The notes under the pieces are model-generated. The model was given only the letters and a program-made list of their open reading frames with translations. It ran no database searches and was not told where the DNA came from. A stretch of DNA of 64,000 bases, taken from positions 2,187,501-2,251,500 of the forward strand of contig NC_062990.1 in the NCBI RefSeq assembly GCF_023078275.1, written 5' to 3'. Within the stretch, counting starts at the first letter, position 1, and every line of letters begins with the position of its first letter. Both the position numbers and the translations under genes were made by a program. Positions 40,500 through 51,818 of the stretch are shown here, one piece after another. The stretch comes from Leguminivora glycinivorella (Eukaryota > Arthropoda > Insecta > Lepidoptera > Tortricidae).

Positions 40500-41320
40500 G
40501 GGATTGACCTTTCGTTCATATTCGATGTAAAGTCGGGTGGTGGTAAACCAGTTACGCGATCTTGAAAATGTGCATGTTTGTTCATAAACACAAAGATTTA
40601 TTTAAGAAAGCCTGTGATAGCCATCCACGCTCTTGCCGTAACCCGGACAGACTATTACCCGATGAACATCCAAGATTAGCAAAACATAAAAAATGTTGTA
40701 CGATTATGTGTCTTAATATGTACGAGTATAACACCTTACCAAACGAATTCAAACAATTAAATATTACTGCATTCAAACGACAGTTGCATGAATGGCTTAA
40801 AAAATTCAATTTTTATAGCACGAAATAGTTTTTGGACATGAAAAATAATTAATTAACCTTGTATGACTTTATATTTTAAATGTATGAAATGTATAAAATT
40901 GAATAATAAGAGTTTTGAATAATTTATAAGTTTTTTTATATATTAGACTTATAGTTTGCATACCATTAATAGACATGAAACCTACCACTTTCGATTTTGT
41001 CGAGCTCCCGTATTTTCCGTGATCATGATGCTTAGGGTTGCAAAAAAACTGCGTCGAAATATCGGGAGCTCGAAAACATGAAAAAAAACCGTGAAAAAAA
41101 AACAGTTTTTCACGGTATATTCCCGGTCAATACGAAAGTCAAATTGAAATTGTATAAATTTATACGGTATTCTTATAGACTTTTTGTATATAGTTTTGTA
41201 CATAGTTTGCATACCATTAATGGTTAAACATGAAACCTACCACTTATCGCATTAACACCCGTGTAATTGGTATTGTTTAAAGCAAATAAATGATTCTTAT
41301 TTTTATTCTTATTCTTAAAA
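40500..41320 (+). mobile_element. LINE 3' end with coding remnant
   Basis: 40568-40828 encodes an 87-codon frame whose end (YNTLPNEFKQLNITAFKRQL, WLKKFNFYS) matches the C-terminus of CR1/Jockey-type ORF2. A 3' UTR and an (ATTCTT)n tail at 41290-41318 follow. Within it, 'agtttgcataccattaat' occurs at 40955 and 41206, bracketing a probable insertion. Confidence 0.6.
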
Positions 41321-42014
41321 AAGACTATTAGCCATATAGATAATAGTATTTTATCCACTTGAACTGTACCTAGTATGTTTTCATAAATAAAGATATTCTG
41401 ACTCTGATTCCAGTTATTTTACGTTCTAAATAGACCATCCGACTAACCCAGATAATTAAATCTATAATGACAGGTGAAGAGGCAAAAAAATGACACGAAA
41501 TGGCCATTTAGGGAATGTACGAATTAACGAAAATAGCCAATTAGGGAACATTACCAGTAGTACCCACACTAACTCAAATTAAAAAAAAATGTTTTTTAAA
41601 ACCCTATAAAGTCATTCACCGTCCTCAAACATGTTAAGAACACTCCTGATTAATTACGCTTTCAAAATAAAAAACGGAATCTAAATGAGTTGATCCGTTC
41701 GAAGGCTACGATGCCACAGACAGACAGACATATACACACGCACACACAGACAGACACAGACATAATACCTACACACAGTTCTCTTTAAATTGGTTTACTA
41801 AGCAGAAAAGCGGGTTTTCCGATCGCCACATTGAAGATTTTACCTCCCGATTAGACTAGGTCCTTGGAAACCCTTGAGCTCGTTAGTTGAAATAACTTTG
41901 AAATTTACAATCTAGGAGAACATTTATTTTACTGTTCAGGACTGTTTCTCCTGTAGGTGTTTTTAAACATACTTTTCTATGTATATATTATGTATGTATT
42001 TAACTATAATTATA
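41321..42014. other. R6 fragment and unassigned sequence
   Basis: 41610-41765 is R6 (-), with GACA and CACA runs. No gene found. Confidence 0.45.
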
Positions 42015-42100
42015 TTTATATCGTCGCCTAGCACCCATTATACAAGCTTTACTTAGTTTGGGGCTAGGTTGATCTGTGTATAAGGTGTCCCCCAATATTT
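42015..42100 (+). mobile_element. S2 SINE 3' part
   Basis: 'atcgtcgcctagcacccatt' and 'tttggggctaggttgatctg', as in the copies at 43596 and 44395 (-). Confidence 0.65.
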
Positions 42101-42648
42101 ATTTATTTATTATTAATTTAAATTATAATGCATAATATCTTCAATAATGCCATACAGTTTAAAATCTTTGTGGTTACGGTTACGTGGGTAAAGAATTTTT
42201 CACCACACCAACGAGTAAAGGCTTACTTTGCTGTTCGAAAACTGATAGCAAAATTGCATTTTGTCCACAAGAGTGCAATGTAATTTCATACAAATTTTAG
42301 CTGATAGAATTTACCTATAAATGATGATTTTGCATCAAAAGTATTGAATAAATCAATGGATTTAATTTAGTTTGATGTTTTATAGTCAGTATTTTGTTCA
42401 TGTCGGTGTGGTGAAAAATGTTGTGTTTCACTCGGTGGTAAAGTTTGTTTAACCTCCGTGCCTTGAATCCCTCGCAACGCTCGAGAATCCACTTTTTGAA
42501 CCAGTCGCTACGCTCGCGGTTCAATATTGGACTCTTTTGCTTGTTCGGGTGTCAATATTGGCACCTGCGGTTGAACAACAACTTTGCCCCCTTGTAAAAC
42601 AAATAACTATTTCTTTAATATTGTCTTCGGTTACCGCGATAGTCACTT

Positions 42649-42798
42649 ATGAAATAAAACTATGGAAACGGATTAAATCGCGTATAATGAATTTAAAAGC
42701 AAAAAGCAAAAGCAAAGCGCTGTAAAGAGTTCGAAACGTCGGGATGTATTTTAAATTCATTATACGCGATTTAATCCGTTTCCATAGTTTTATTTCAT
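42649..42798. mobile_element. foldback element F2 with perfect 47-bp arms
   Basis: Arms 42649-42695 and 42752-42798 begin ATGAAATAAAACTATGG. The spacer has (AGCAAA)-like repeats and 'gttcgaaacgtcggg'. The element at 56300-56650 is related. Confidence 0.75.
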
Positions 42799-42935
42799 GA
42801 ACTATTTCTTTCTTTCTTACTTGCTTAGTGGCATTCAAACTTGAACAGTTTCATGAGATCTGCCTCCCGTTTTGATATTACACGCGTAAGTTTAAGTTTG
42901 AAATTGTCCCTTTCTGACCCATTTAGATTAAACAC

Positions 42936-43450
42936 TAGGGATGTACCGACTATTGATTTGGCCGACTATTATGCCGACTACCGACTAGTCGGCGGTGGGG
43001 TGGCCGATTAGTCGGCCGACTAGTCGGCTAGTCGGCCAAAACAGTGTTTCATCTAAATTCACATTTTGAATGTCGTTTTTGGTCCTTTGTACGCGCTTTT
43101 CGTGATTTTTTTACAGGTTCAAATGTCTATGAGAATTTTAGATAGATTTTCCATTTTTAACAACCAGTTTGGCATAGTAAGTAGTGAATTAGTAATCCTG
43201 CCTCTGAAATTGATAGTCCCAAGTAGGACATTTACTTCTGTGACATCTGATATTTGTTGCTTTGACTAAGAAAGGCATAACAAATAGGTACATAATACAA
43301 CCACATCAGCTGTTGATTTATTTTTGTACTGTTTTCTTATCACTTATAAAGTGCCGACTAATCGGCCTTTTTTGCCGACTAGTCGCCGACTACAAAAGTG
43401 GTCGGATAGTCGGCTTTCCCGACTAGTCGGCGACTAGTCGGAAATCCCTA
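42936..43450 (+). mobile_element. hAT MITE, family H3, copy 1
   Basis: 515 bp with termini TAGGGATGTACCGACTA and TAGTCGGAAATCCCTA. The exact 8-bp duplication TTAAACAC flanks it (42928-42935, 43451-43458). Subterminal regions are packed with CCGACTAGTCGG-type palindromes. The middle contains a weak tRNA-SINE-like segment shared with copy 2 (49273-49800). Confidence 0.88.
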
Positions 43451-43595
43451 TTAAACACTCTGTATAGTCTCATGTTTTAGATGGCGCTGTATTACCGCAA
43501 CATGCATTTATGCAAACATTCACTCGTTTGTACAGATATCATAACACAAATGCAGATATGGCACTCTCTTTTTCTTCAAGCTAGCGTTTTCGCCG

Positions 43596-44345
43596 GCTTA
43601 GCGCCCACGACCGGTCTGGCCTATCGCGTAGTGACCCTGCCTGCTAAGCCGCGGTCCCGGGTTCAAATCCCGGTAAGGGTATTTGTGTGATGAGCACAGA
43701 TATTTGTTCCTGTCATGGATGTTTTCTATGTATATAAGTATGTATTTATCTATATAAGTAAGTATATCGTATCTTCTGACTAACAGGAGTATAAAATTAA
43801 GCTTGAGATGGCGATTGGTCAAATGTTACATAATCCCTATTCTTATGTATGGTTCCGAAAGCTGGACCCTAAAAAAGAAATTGGTCAAGAAACTAAGAGC
43901 TTTTGAAATGTGGATTTATCGAAGGATGCTCAAAATAAAATGGACTGACAGAGTAACAAATTTAAGAGTTCTGGAAATAATGAAAAAAGACCTAGAAATC
44001 GTATCAACAATAAAGAAAAGAAAGGCAGCATATTTCGGACATATATATAGAAACAATAAATACAACATATTGAAATTGATAATTGAAGGAAAAATTGAAG
44101 CGTGGCCGTGGTAGAAGGCGCATATCATGGAGTGGGAATATAAAAGACTGGTTAAAAGTGAAGAGCATAGACAAACTAATTGGCATGACTGAAAATAGAG
44201 AGACATATGGACATATGGTCGCCGACCTCCTGGACGGAGATGGCACATGAAGAAGAAGAAGTATATCGTTGCCTAACGCACATAGTACAAGCTTTGCTTA
44301 GTTTGGGGCTAGGTTGATCTGTGTAAGGTATATAATTAAATATAT
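43596..44345 (+). mobile_element. S2 SINE split by an RTE insertion
   Basis: Head with TGGCCTATCGCGTAGTG and B box GGTTCAAATCC, body to 43770. It resumes at 44259 with 'gcctaacgcacatagtacaa' and 'ttgatctgtgtaaggt'. Bases 43771-44258 are the insertion. Confidence 0.75.
43771..44258 (+). mobile_element. 5'-truncated RTE-type LINE inserted in an S2 SINE
   Basis: Frame 43803-44114 encodes YGSESWTLKKKLVKKLRAFE and GHIYRNNKYNIL, the end of an RTE-type ORF, followed by a (GAA)n tail. The 11-bp duplication AAGTATATCGT lies at 43760-43770 and 44259-44269. A different family from the RTE at 44944. Confidence 0.8.
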
Positions 44346-44394
44346 ATAATTAAATCTAAGAGCTCTAGATATGCCTTATAAATAAATATTTGAT

Positions 44395-44850
44395 GACACC
44401 TTACACAGATCAACCAGCCCTAAACTAAGGCAAAGCTTGTACTATGGGTGCTAGGCGACGATATACTTACTTATATAGATAAATATATGTATACTAAACT
44501 TAACGGAACGGTGGCCGCTAACAAATGTAAGAAGTGCCTGGCATCTGTTGGCTCGTTGGGTCGACGACATCCGAAAAACTGCGGGTCACAACTGGATGAG
44601 ACTAGCCCAGGACTGGGACACGTGGCGTACTAGAAGAGAGGCCTATGCTCAGCAGTTGGTGATAAAGGGCTGATATGATGATGATGATGATACTAAACTT
44701 GTATACTTTAGAAAACATCCATCCATGACTCGGGAACAAATATCTGTGCTCATTAGGTATACAAGTATTTTATACCGGGATTTAAACCCAAGACCGCGGC
44801 ATAGAAGGCAAGTTCATAAATCACTAAGCCACTGCCAGAGCAGTCGTCAA
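44395..44850 (-). mobile_element. S2 SINE split by a second RTE insertion
   Basis: Minus-strand S2 in convergent orientation with the copy at 43596. Split at 44501/44690. Confidence 0.7.
44502..44689 (+). mobile_element. RTE 3' fragment inserted in an S2 SINE
   Basis: Matches the 3' end of the 44944-47241 element (opposite strand), ends in (ATG)n, and is flanked by ATACTAAACTT (44491-44501 and 44690-44700), an 11-bp duplication. Confidence 0.85.
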
Positions 44851-44943
44851 GAATGTTAAGTCATGTTTATTCATATTATTAAAGCTTTTTCCCGCGGCTT
44901 CGCTCGCGTTAGAAAGAGACAAAAAGCAGCCTATGTCACTTTC

Positions 44944-47241
44944 ATCATCATCATCATCATCATCATCATATCAGCCCTTTATCGCCCACTGCTGAGCATA
45001 GGCCTCTCTTCTAGTACGCCACTTGTCCCGGTCCTGAGCTAGTCTCATCCAGTTGTGGCCCGCAATTTTCCGGATGTCGTCCACCCAACGAGCCAACGGA
45101 TGCCAAGCGCTTCTTACATCTGTGAGCGGCCACCATTCTGTTAACATTTTAGTCCATCTGCCATCACTCTGCCTAGCAACATGTCCCGCCCAACTCCATT
45201 TTAGTTTGGTAATGACGAAACCCACGTCTAGCACCTTGGTGCGACGACGGATCTCGGCATTCCTCACCCGATCTTGAATCTTGATACCGAGCATGGCGCG
45301 CTCCATGGCTCTCTGTGCAACTCGGATCTTATGCACAGCCTTTTTAGTGAGCGTCCATGTTTCGGCACCGTAGGTCATGGTGGGCAGGACACATTGGTTA
45401 AAGAGGCGAGTCTTCAGGCATTGTGGAATGTTAACAGGTTTGAGGATGTCCGCCAACTTGTTGAATGCCGCCCAACCCAGCTGGGTTCTCCTCGAGATCT
45501 CCTGCTCCTGGTGTGTTTTGTCAAAAGATAGAATATGTCCAAGACACACGTAATGCTTGACAGACTCTAGCTCTTCGTTCCCCACCATAATGGTTGAGAC
45601 CGAATCACCAGAGATGTTCGTCATTACTTTAGTCTTGGACATATTCATCTTAAGACCTATCTTCAAAGAAGCATGGTACAGGTCTTCGACCATGCCTTGG
45701 AGCTCTTCTAGGGTCTCGGCGAACAATACAATATCGTCGGCAAACCTCAGGTGCGACAAGAAGACACCATGGATGTTGATACCAGTTTCGTCCCATTCAA
45801 GCGTTTTTATGACGTCTTCAAGTACCGTCGTAAAAAGCTTGGGTGAAATGGTATCTCCTTGGCGCACCCCCCTACGGATGGATATTGGGTCACTGAGTCT
45901 ATGAAGCCGGACTTGCATTGTTGCCGAGCTGTATAGCTCCCGGAGCACATCCACATAGCGAGCATCAACTGAGCAGCGATGGAGAGAGTCAAACACGGCC
46001 CAATGTTCGACACTGTCGAAAGCCTTTTCGTAATCTACGAATGCCATGCACAAAGGACGGTTGTACTCGTGACTTTTCTCCATAAGCTGCTTTACTACGT
46101 GGATGTGGTCGATCGTCGAAAAACCGCTCCGGAAACCAGCCTGCTCGGGAGGTTGGCATTCATCGAGAGTACGAGTAAGACGATTACACAGAACTTTTGC
46201 AAATAACTTGTATGTGTGGGAGAGAAGGCTTATGGGGCGATAGTTGTTTAGTTTTGAAATGTCTCCTTTTTTATGCAAGATGGTGACTATGGCTGTTTTC
46301 CAGGATTCTGGTGTGCGAGTACCTCTCAAGACTTGGTTAAATAGGTTAACGAGAACTTTGATGACAGGATCACCACCTGCCCGAAGAAGGTCAGATGTAA
46401 TGCCGTCCTCGCCGGGAGACTTTTCAGCTTTCATCTGATACAGTGCTTTTTTAATTTCACTGGCTATTATTAATGGTATGGGCTCTTCATCATTATAAGG
46501 GAATGGGGGTGCTCTGGGATCAGTTGTAGTTATGTGTGGTGCGTTCGTTTGTGATGCATAAAGTGTACCATAAAACTCTTCAACAATTTTAACAATTTCG
46601 TCACGGTCGGTTACCAAATTGTTATCATTGTCCTTTAATTTAACTATTTGATTTAATCCTGGTCTTAACTTTCTTCTAAATACTTTTGGCCCTCTGTGAT
46701 CTTCTAATACGTCAAGAATGATTTTAGTTTTATGTTTTCTTAAATCTTTCCTAATACTCTTGCTAATTCTTTTACTTATTCGTTCGATTTCTTTTTGATC
46801 CCTTACAGTTTCATGCCTCAATTGTCTTCTCTCTTCCAATAAGATTAGTGTCTCAGGTGATAGCTTTCCCTCTTTTTTCTGTTGTTTGCTAAGATGTTTC
46901 TTTGCTGTTTCCGATAGGGCCTTACTCAACAAACTATTCATATGGTCAACATCAAGGTTCTGCTCTTCCAGCCCCTCGAATTTGTTTTGGAGGTCTAGCC
47001 GAAAATCTTCCTGAAGAAAAGCGATATCCTTTGTGTCATATCTTGAAGGAGTGACTATCATCTTTGCTCGCTCTTTCTTCAGGTTAAACCTTAACGTTGC
47101 CCGAACCAACCTGTGGTCACTACCAGCTCTAAAGTTTTTCAGAACAGTTACATCGGTGACTACATCTTTACGAGAACTTATGATGTAGTCGACTTCGTTC
47201 TTCGTTTTTCCGTCGGTGAAATATTGGCACTCACTACAATA
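44944..47241 (-). mobile_element. RTE-type LINE, 5'-truncated
   Basis: About 2.3 kb ending in a (CAT)n tract at 44944-44969 (minus-strand ATG tail). 11-bp duplication ATGTCACTTTC at 44933-44943 and 47242-47252. Truncated within the endonuclease domain. Confidence 0.88.
44971..47241 (-). CDS. RTE ORF, C-terminal part of endonuclease plus reverse transcriptase
   Basis: Open from the element's 5' break at 47241 to the stop at 44971, about 755 codons. The TTG at 47107-47109 is not a real start because the frame continues upstream with VDYIISSRKDVVTD and the endonuclease end motif GSDHRLV. Reverse transcriptase motifs: LCMAFVDYEKAFDSVEHW, GVRQGDTISPKLF, and catalytic FADD in LRFADDIVLFAE; then YGAETWTLTKKAVHKI and the terminal WPLTDVRSAWHPLARWVDDI. 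Active endonuclease residues are absent, so this copy cannot move by itself. The frame is otherwise unbroken, which implies recent insertion. Confidence 0.85.
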   Translation of the reverse strand, partial: YCSECQYFTDGKTKNEVDYIISSRKDVVTDVTVLKNFRAGSDHRLVRATLRFNLKKERAKMIVTPSRYDTKDIAFLQEDFRLDLQNKFEGLEEQNLDVDHMNSLLSKALSETAKKHLSKQQKKEGKLSPETLILLEERRQLRHETVRDQKEIERISKRISKSIRKDLRKHKTKIILDVLEDHRGPKVFRRKLRPGLNQIVKLKDNDNNLVTDRDEIVKIVEEFYGTLYASQTNAPHITTTDPRAPPFPYNDEEPIPLIIASEIKKALYQMKAEKSPGEDGITSDLLRAGGDPVIKVLVNLFNQVLRGTRTPESWKTAIVTILHKKGDISKLNNYRPISLLSHTYKLFAKVLCNRLTRTLDECQPPEQAGFRSGFSTIDHIHVVKQLMEKSHEYNRPLCMAFVDYEKAFDSVEHWAVFDSLHRCSVDARYVDVLRELYSSATMQVRLHRLSDPISIRRGVRQGDTISPKLFTTVLEDVIKTLEWDETGINIHGVFLSHLRFADDIVLFAETLEELQGMVEDLYHASLKIGLKMNMSKTKVMTNISGDSVSTIMVGNEELESVKHYVCLGHILSFDKTHQEQEISRRTQLGWAAFNKLADILKPVNIPQCLKTRLFNQCVLPTMTYGAETWTLTKKAVHKIRVAQRAMERAMLGIKIQDRVRNAEIRRRTKVLDVGFVITKLKWSWAGHVARQSDGRWTKMLTEWWPLTDVRSAWHPLARWVDDIRKIAGHNWMRLAQDRDKWRTRREAYAQQWAIKG

Positions 47242-47387
47242 ATGTCACTTTCCATCCATTCAACTGTCTCCACTTCAAAAATCACATCAATTCGTCGCTC
47301 CGTTTTGCCGTGAAAGACGGACAAACAAACAGACACAAACGCTTTCCCATTTTTATGGATGGAAGATGGTGTTTTTTTTAAATTAGC

Positions 47388-47545
47388 CTCTTTTGTGTCC
47401 CACTGCTGGGCAAAGGCCTCCCCTCGCTTTCTCCACTCGACCCTGTTGTCGGCATTTTCTCACTATTTTGGGTACAATGCGTCCAGGTCGTCCCGCTATC
47501 TCCTTTTTGGTCTGCCTGCACCCCGGCCTGCCCCGTCTATGGTGG
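47388..47545 (-). mobile_element. RTE-like 3' fragment
   Basis: 'tgtcccactgctgggcaaag' and further sequence similar to 11716-11874. No frame. Confidence 0.5.
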
Positions 47546-47767
47546 ATGGTGTATCTACTGAACAATTATTACACTAGCTAATCTATCCCTTACGTAGCCA
47601 TAAAGGCTTTTGTACCACATTATAGACACCCTAGGGAGCCGTGCGGCAGTTAAATACGGTTAGCATAAGTTGTTTAAAAATATAATGGGCTATGAAACCC
47701 GTAAAAATATAGCTGAGTTGATTATCAAGCGTACACGAAAGTAACATCCTTATTTATTCATTAAACT

Positions 47768-47943
47768 ATGCCTTTGTCCGCGGCTTTTCTCGCGTTAGAA
47801 AGAGACAAAAAGTAGCCTATGTCACTCTCCATCCCTTCAACTATTTCCACTTAAAAAATCACGTCAATTCGTCGCTCCGTTTTGCCGTGAAAGGCGGACA
47901 AACAAACAGACACACACTTTCCCATTTATAATATTAGTATGGA
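47768..47943 (-). mobile_element. Helitron-like L1 copy
   Basis: Full internal sequence and the 5' TCCATACTAATATTATAAAT end on the minus strand. The 3' CTAG end is lost ('cctttgtccgcggc'). Confidence 0.65.
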
Positions 47944-48007
47944 AGTATGAATAATAATATTAGTATGGATAGTATGGATTCGTGTAGCGGGGCGTGTTAA
48001 TGACAAA

Positions 48008-48115
48008 CAATTTCCTAACTATCTATCTCTATCGCTCTTGCGTATTGGCGCGACAGAGCCAGACTGCATTTCTGTCGCCTGGCGTAGACGATTGCCATTC
48101 GGCTACGCTGGCAGG
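48008..48115 (+). mobile_element. MITE M1, 3' part, diverged
   Basis: 'gcgtattggcgcgacagagc' and 'ttgccattcggctacg' match M1; the 5' end is missing. Confidence 0.6.
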
Positions 48116-48296
48116 CCTCCATCATCATCGTCATCATCACCCCTTCCCCTTTTCCCATTATTTGGAATCGTCGGCGCAGCAGATCATATTCCTCCTACCT
48201 CTCTATCAGCCGTAATTTCCATACTAATACATTTCACTCTTCATACATTCCATCCATCTTTTCTTAGGCCTTCCACTACCATTGTATCCATCCTTC

Positions 48297-48832
48297 ATAT
48301 TTGGGCCATATTTTTCAAAGTTGTCCACCCCACTTTTTTTCTGATATGGAAATTTTTATGTGTTTTCCACTCTTCGCGGGCTCTTTCAATACTAATAGGA
48401 GAAAAAAAGTGTCCCAAGGTTTTTTTCCCATTCCGTTACCATTTTTTCATACATTTTGTACGGCGGTAACGGAATGGAAGGTTCGAAAAAATTTATAGAA
48501 ATCTTGGGACATTTTTTTCTCCTATCAGGATCGAAAGAGCTCTCGATTCTGAGTATAAATAATAATAATATATAAAATAAAAAGCCTTTTATTTACTGTT
48601 ATTATGTACAATGAAATCTTTGCTATTTGTTAGTAATTGTTAGTTTTTTTCTCTAGTTCTAATTTTAGTTTTTTGTTAGTGATTACATTTATATTTTAAG
48701 TAAGTTTACAATTATATCTTTTGATAAACAGGAACCCCTTAGGTGAAGGCCGATTCTGAGTATGAATCGCGTAAAAAATACCCATGTTAAAAAAAAAGTG
48801 GGGTGGACAACTTTGAAAAAAAAATGGCCCAT
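48297..48832. mobile_element. composite foldback
   Basis: Outer inverted blocks 'caaagttgtccaccccactt' at 48317-48336 and its complement near 48795-48820. An inner foldback at 48370-48560 ('gtgtcccaaggt' / 'atcttgggaca') resembles 5995-6210. Confidence 0.5.
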
Positions 48833-48930
48833 TTACCACTCGTTTTATAACATTGCTTTCATCCCTCCGCATTACATGCCCATACCATGCTAATCTGCTT
48901 CCTCTCACCTCTGTCACTGACGTTACAGGC
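48826..48930 (-). mobile_element. RTE-like coding remnant
   Basis: Minus-strand frame EVRGSRLAWYGHVMRRDESN matches the end of RTE-type ORFs (WxGHV...R). No flanking structure remains. Confidence 0.5.
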
Positions 48931-49272
48931 TTCCTCTTATATACTCAGGCCCCGACAATCAACTAAACTCATAACTGAGATGTTAATCAACTTTATTGCA
49001 CTTGCAACTCTGAAAATGCACCCAAACGCACTATTCATACCCCACGGGTGTAATAAAGCTATGCAGTAAGCCGTGCGTCTTCCTTGCAACATTATTTAAG
49101 TAGTACATGTTAGCTTATTTAAGAGACAGCATAAAACGGGCAAGTTACGCCTTTAAATCTTGGCTTGTATGTACACTGCTAAAGTGCATGGCGAATTTAT
49201 CAATTAATTCATTCATAATCTCCATGCTTTTTAGTAGCCCATCACATCCTGGCTGAATTTTAACCTTTTTAA
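48931..49272. other. unassigned, one possible short frame
   Basis: Minus strand 49250-49145 opens after TTCAG with about 36 codons (GLLKSMEIMNELIDKFAM) and a stop. There is no usable donor or family match, so it is not called a gene. Confidence 0.3.
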
Positions 49273-49800
49273 TAGGGATGTACCGACTAGTCGCCGACTA
49301 GTCGGGAAGGCCGACTATCCGGCCACATTTGTAGTCGGGGATTAGTCGGCGACTAGTCGGCAAAACAGGCCAATTAGTCGGCACTTTATAAGTCATAGAA
49401 TAACAGTACAAAAATAAATTAACAGCTGATATAATTGTATTATGTACCGATTCGTTATACCTTTGTTGTCAAAAGAACAAATATCCGTGATCATCACAGA
49501 AATAAATATACTACCTAGGACTATCGGGTTTCATAGGCAGGATGACTACCCACTAAGCCAAACAGGTTGTTAAAAATGGAAAATGTGTAAATATTCTCAT
49601 AGACCTTTGAAAAATTGAACCTGTAAAAAAATTTAAAGCGCAAACGAAGGACCAAAAATGTAATTCAAAAATTCTGATGAATTTAGTCGAAAATTATGTT
49701 CTGGCCGACTAGCCGACTAATCGGCGACTAATCGGCCACCCAAGCGCCGACTAGTCGGTAGTCGGCCTAGTCGGCCAAATCAATAGTCGGTACAGCCCTT
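49273..49800 (-). mobile_element. hAT MITE, family H3, copy 2
   Basis: 528 bp, inverted relative to 42936. Ends TAGGGATGTACCGACTAG and GGTACAGCCCTT. Exact 8-bp duplication CTTTTTAA at 49265-49272 and 49801-49808. Contains the clearer version of the tRNA-SINE-like insert (about 49475-49568). Confidence 0.88.
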
Positions 49801-49808
49801 CTTTTTAA

Positions 49809-50886
49809 CCCCCGACGCAAAAACGACGGAGTGTTATAAGTTGTCTGTCTGTGGCATCGTAGCTCCCGAACGGATGGACTGATTTAGATTAAGTTTATTT
49901 TTGTCTGAAAGCTGAATTAGTCGGGAGTGCTCTTTTGTGGTTCGGTTATTGTATTTCCGAAGCATCGCGGGGGTGGTGAATGCGGATGTATTCAACCGCA
50001 CAACAAAAGTATGTGCAGATTTAGAGAACGGTTGAAGGCCGTGCTCCGCGTAGGGTCTTTTTTAAGTACGCCTCTCTGTCATGTCCACGCCCCCCCCCCC
50101 CTCTCCCTAAGATAATAAGTGATCAAATGACACATTACTGAACTAATAGTTGTCCACTTGTCCTAACGTTGCTGCAGGCTATTCCATCTAGTCTTACCGC
50201 GTAGTTTTACCAGTTGAACCACTGGGAATTTTCTTCCCAATAAACTAACTGATAGTAAGGGCCAGGCAATAGGTAAGTTAGGTTTGTTAGGTACCTATAG
50301 ATGCCCAAAGGGCAAACAGTGTAGAAATAGGAGCCCCGCTCAGCGGGGCTTCGTCGAAACAGTTGTAGCGTCTGGTTTCGTACAAAAAAGCGCGCCCCAC
50401 ACTATGATAAAAACAATAAATGTCTTGTATCTTATGAAAACCCCTGGTTTAGTTAGAGGGCCAGTGCTCAAACACACAATGCAAAATACACCCAATCTTG
50501 AACAACAAGAACTCATGCGGTGACTATTGTTCCTAAAATATACATAAATAATAGTGTACTATAGTTCTGTTAACGCCTTAAGACAGAGCCAGTTGGCCAT
50601 AACTCGAGAGTTGTTAACTATAGTTCTATTGCAATTATGCGGTAGTCATTATGTGACAGCGTGTGAGTGGGAGGGGTTGCTGTGCGAGCGAGTTGCAATA
50701 TATAATAGGCTAGTTTCCTATGCTTAAAATAAAATATTTTATGCAGTTCACGAAATATAGCACCACATAATTAGAAGAAAAATATGGACAGTAGTTATGT
50801 TTAAACATAATTTCTATTTAATAAGTTCAAACAGCCTAGAGACCTAGGCGAACTTTCTTGTTCAAATAGTGAAATATTGCAAAAAA
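49809..50886. other. R6 copy then unassigned sequence
   Basis: 49809-49935 is R6 (+). A C-run lies at 50088-50100, and a short GC-rich hairpin (agccccgct/agcggggct) at about 50332-50350. Plus-strand frames here lack support. Confidence 0.4.
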
Positions 50887-51042
50887 GGCCCCGTAGCCGA
50901 ATGGCATTTTCCGACGCCAAACGAAAGCGATACGCCGCTGGCTCTGTCGCGCCAATACGCAAGCGCGATAGAGATAGATATCTACTAGCGCTTCGTTTCG
51001 TAGCGTTTCGTGAGCGATTGTGCCAAAAAGCTAGCCACCCTG
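50887..51042 (-). mobile_element. MITE M1, copy 3
   Basis: Minus-strand M1; one end is mutated ('gccaaaaagctagccacc'). Confidence 0.75.
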
Positions 51043-51818
51043 GTCAGAAGTACTCGAAACCGACGAGCGTGTATGAGAAACGTTATGAAAGTGTGTGAAG
51101 CGAAAGTGATTTGTCAGGATCGTAGTAAATGGAAATCCGTGATCTCTGCCTACCCCTCTGGGAAACAGGCGTGATTGTATGTATGTATGTAAGTCAAAGA
51201 GAAAGATAATTATAAAGTAAATGAATTGACCGTGGCGTCACTGCTCAGTATTTTATAGTAATTCTATACATTTTATTTTATTTTATTTTATTTTTTTATT
51301 AGGGTTCACCAACAGTGGCAACAATAACTTAATATAAAGAAACAAAAATTTTACAGCTTAATTGTGATTGCGCCACCAATTACATATTAGCAAATCGTTT
51401 TGACAGTTCTTAAAAAGAAGCTGATTTGACTGGTAGGAAACTAGCCTATGGTATTGCAAATCTCCGACGCATTGCATTGTCTCCGTCGTTTGAATGGATA
51501 AACGCTGTAAGTGGGCCACTCCTTAAGTATTTGTCACGGCGTAAACTCATACACAAGACTATAACTTCGTTTCCGAACGAATCTCGGCTACCGCCGCCAC
51601 TAATAACCACCACATTGTCTTTGACAAGTATAAAATATGGTTTACTCTTCGTGCGCACATTTTGTGATTACTATGCAAGGAATATGCAAAGTAGGTATTT
51701 GTGTTAGCAATGGAAAAAAGACACCCATTTTTTTTTGGTCCTTAATGTAATTTAAAAATGTATTACCATATTTCGACATAACAAACTACGAATACTAATA
51801 TAATAATTTTAATTTTAA
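51043..51818. other. R5 tail, LINE-like tail and unassigned DNA
   Basis: 51145-51190 is the R5 end with GTAT repeats. 51268-51300 has TTTTA repeats and 'ttattagggttcacc', possibly another retroelement tail (-). The frames at 51426-51707 have no support. Confidence 0.4.

Larger units (their letters stand above)
44880..47355 (-). mobile_element. Helitron-like L1 copy split by an RTE insertion
   Basis: 44880-44943 holds the 3' end (cccgcggcttcgctcgcg) and 47242-47355 the 5' part (ttcgtcgctccgttttgccg). The two rejoin into one L1 element if 44944-47241 and one duplication are removed. Confidence 0.75.

Noticed and set aside
47107..47109. Start codon for the RTE ORF
   Set aside because: The codon is TTG and the frame continues upstream through endonuclease sequence to the truncation point.
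49145..49250. 36-codon minus-strand frame after a TTCAG
   Set aside because: No polypyrimidine tract, no donor and no family match.
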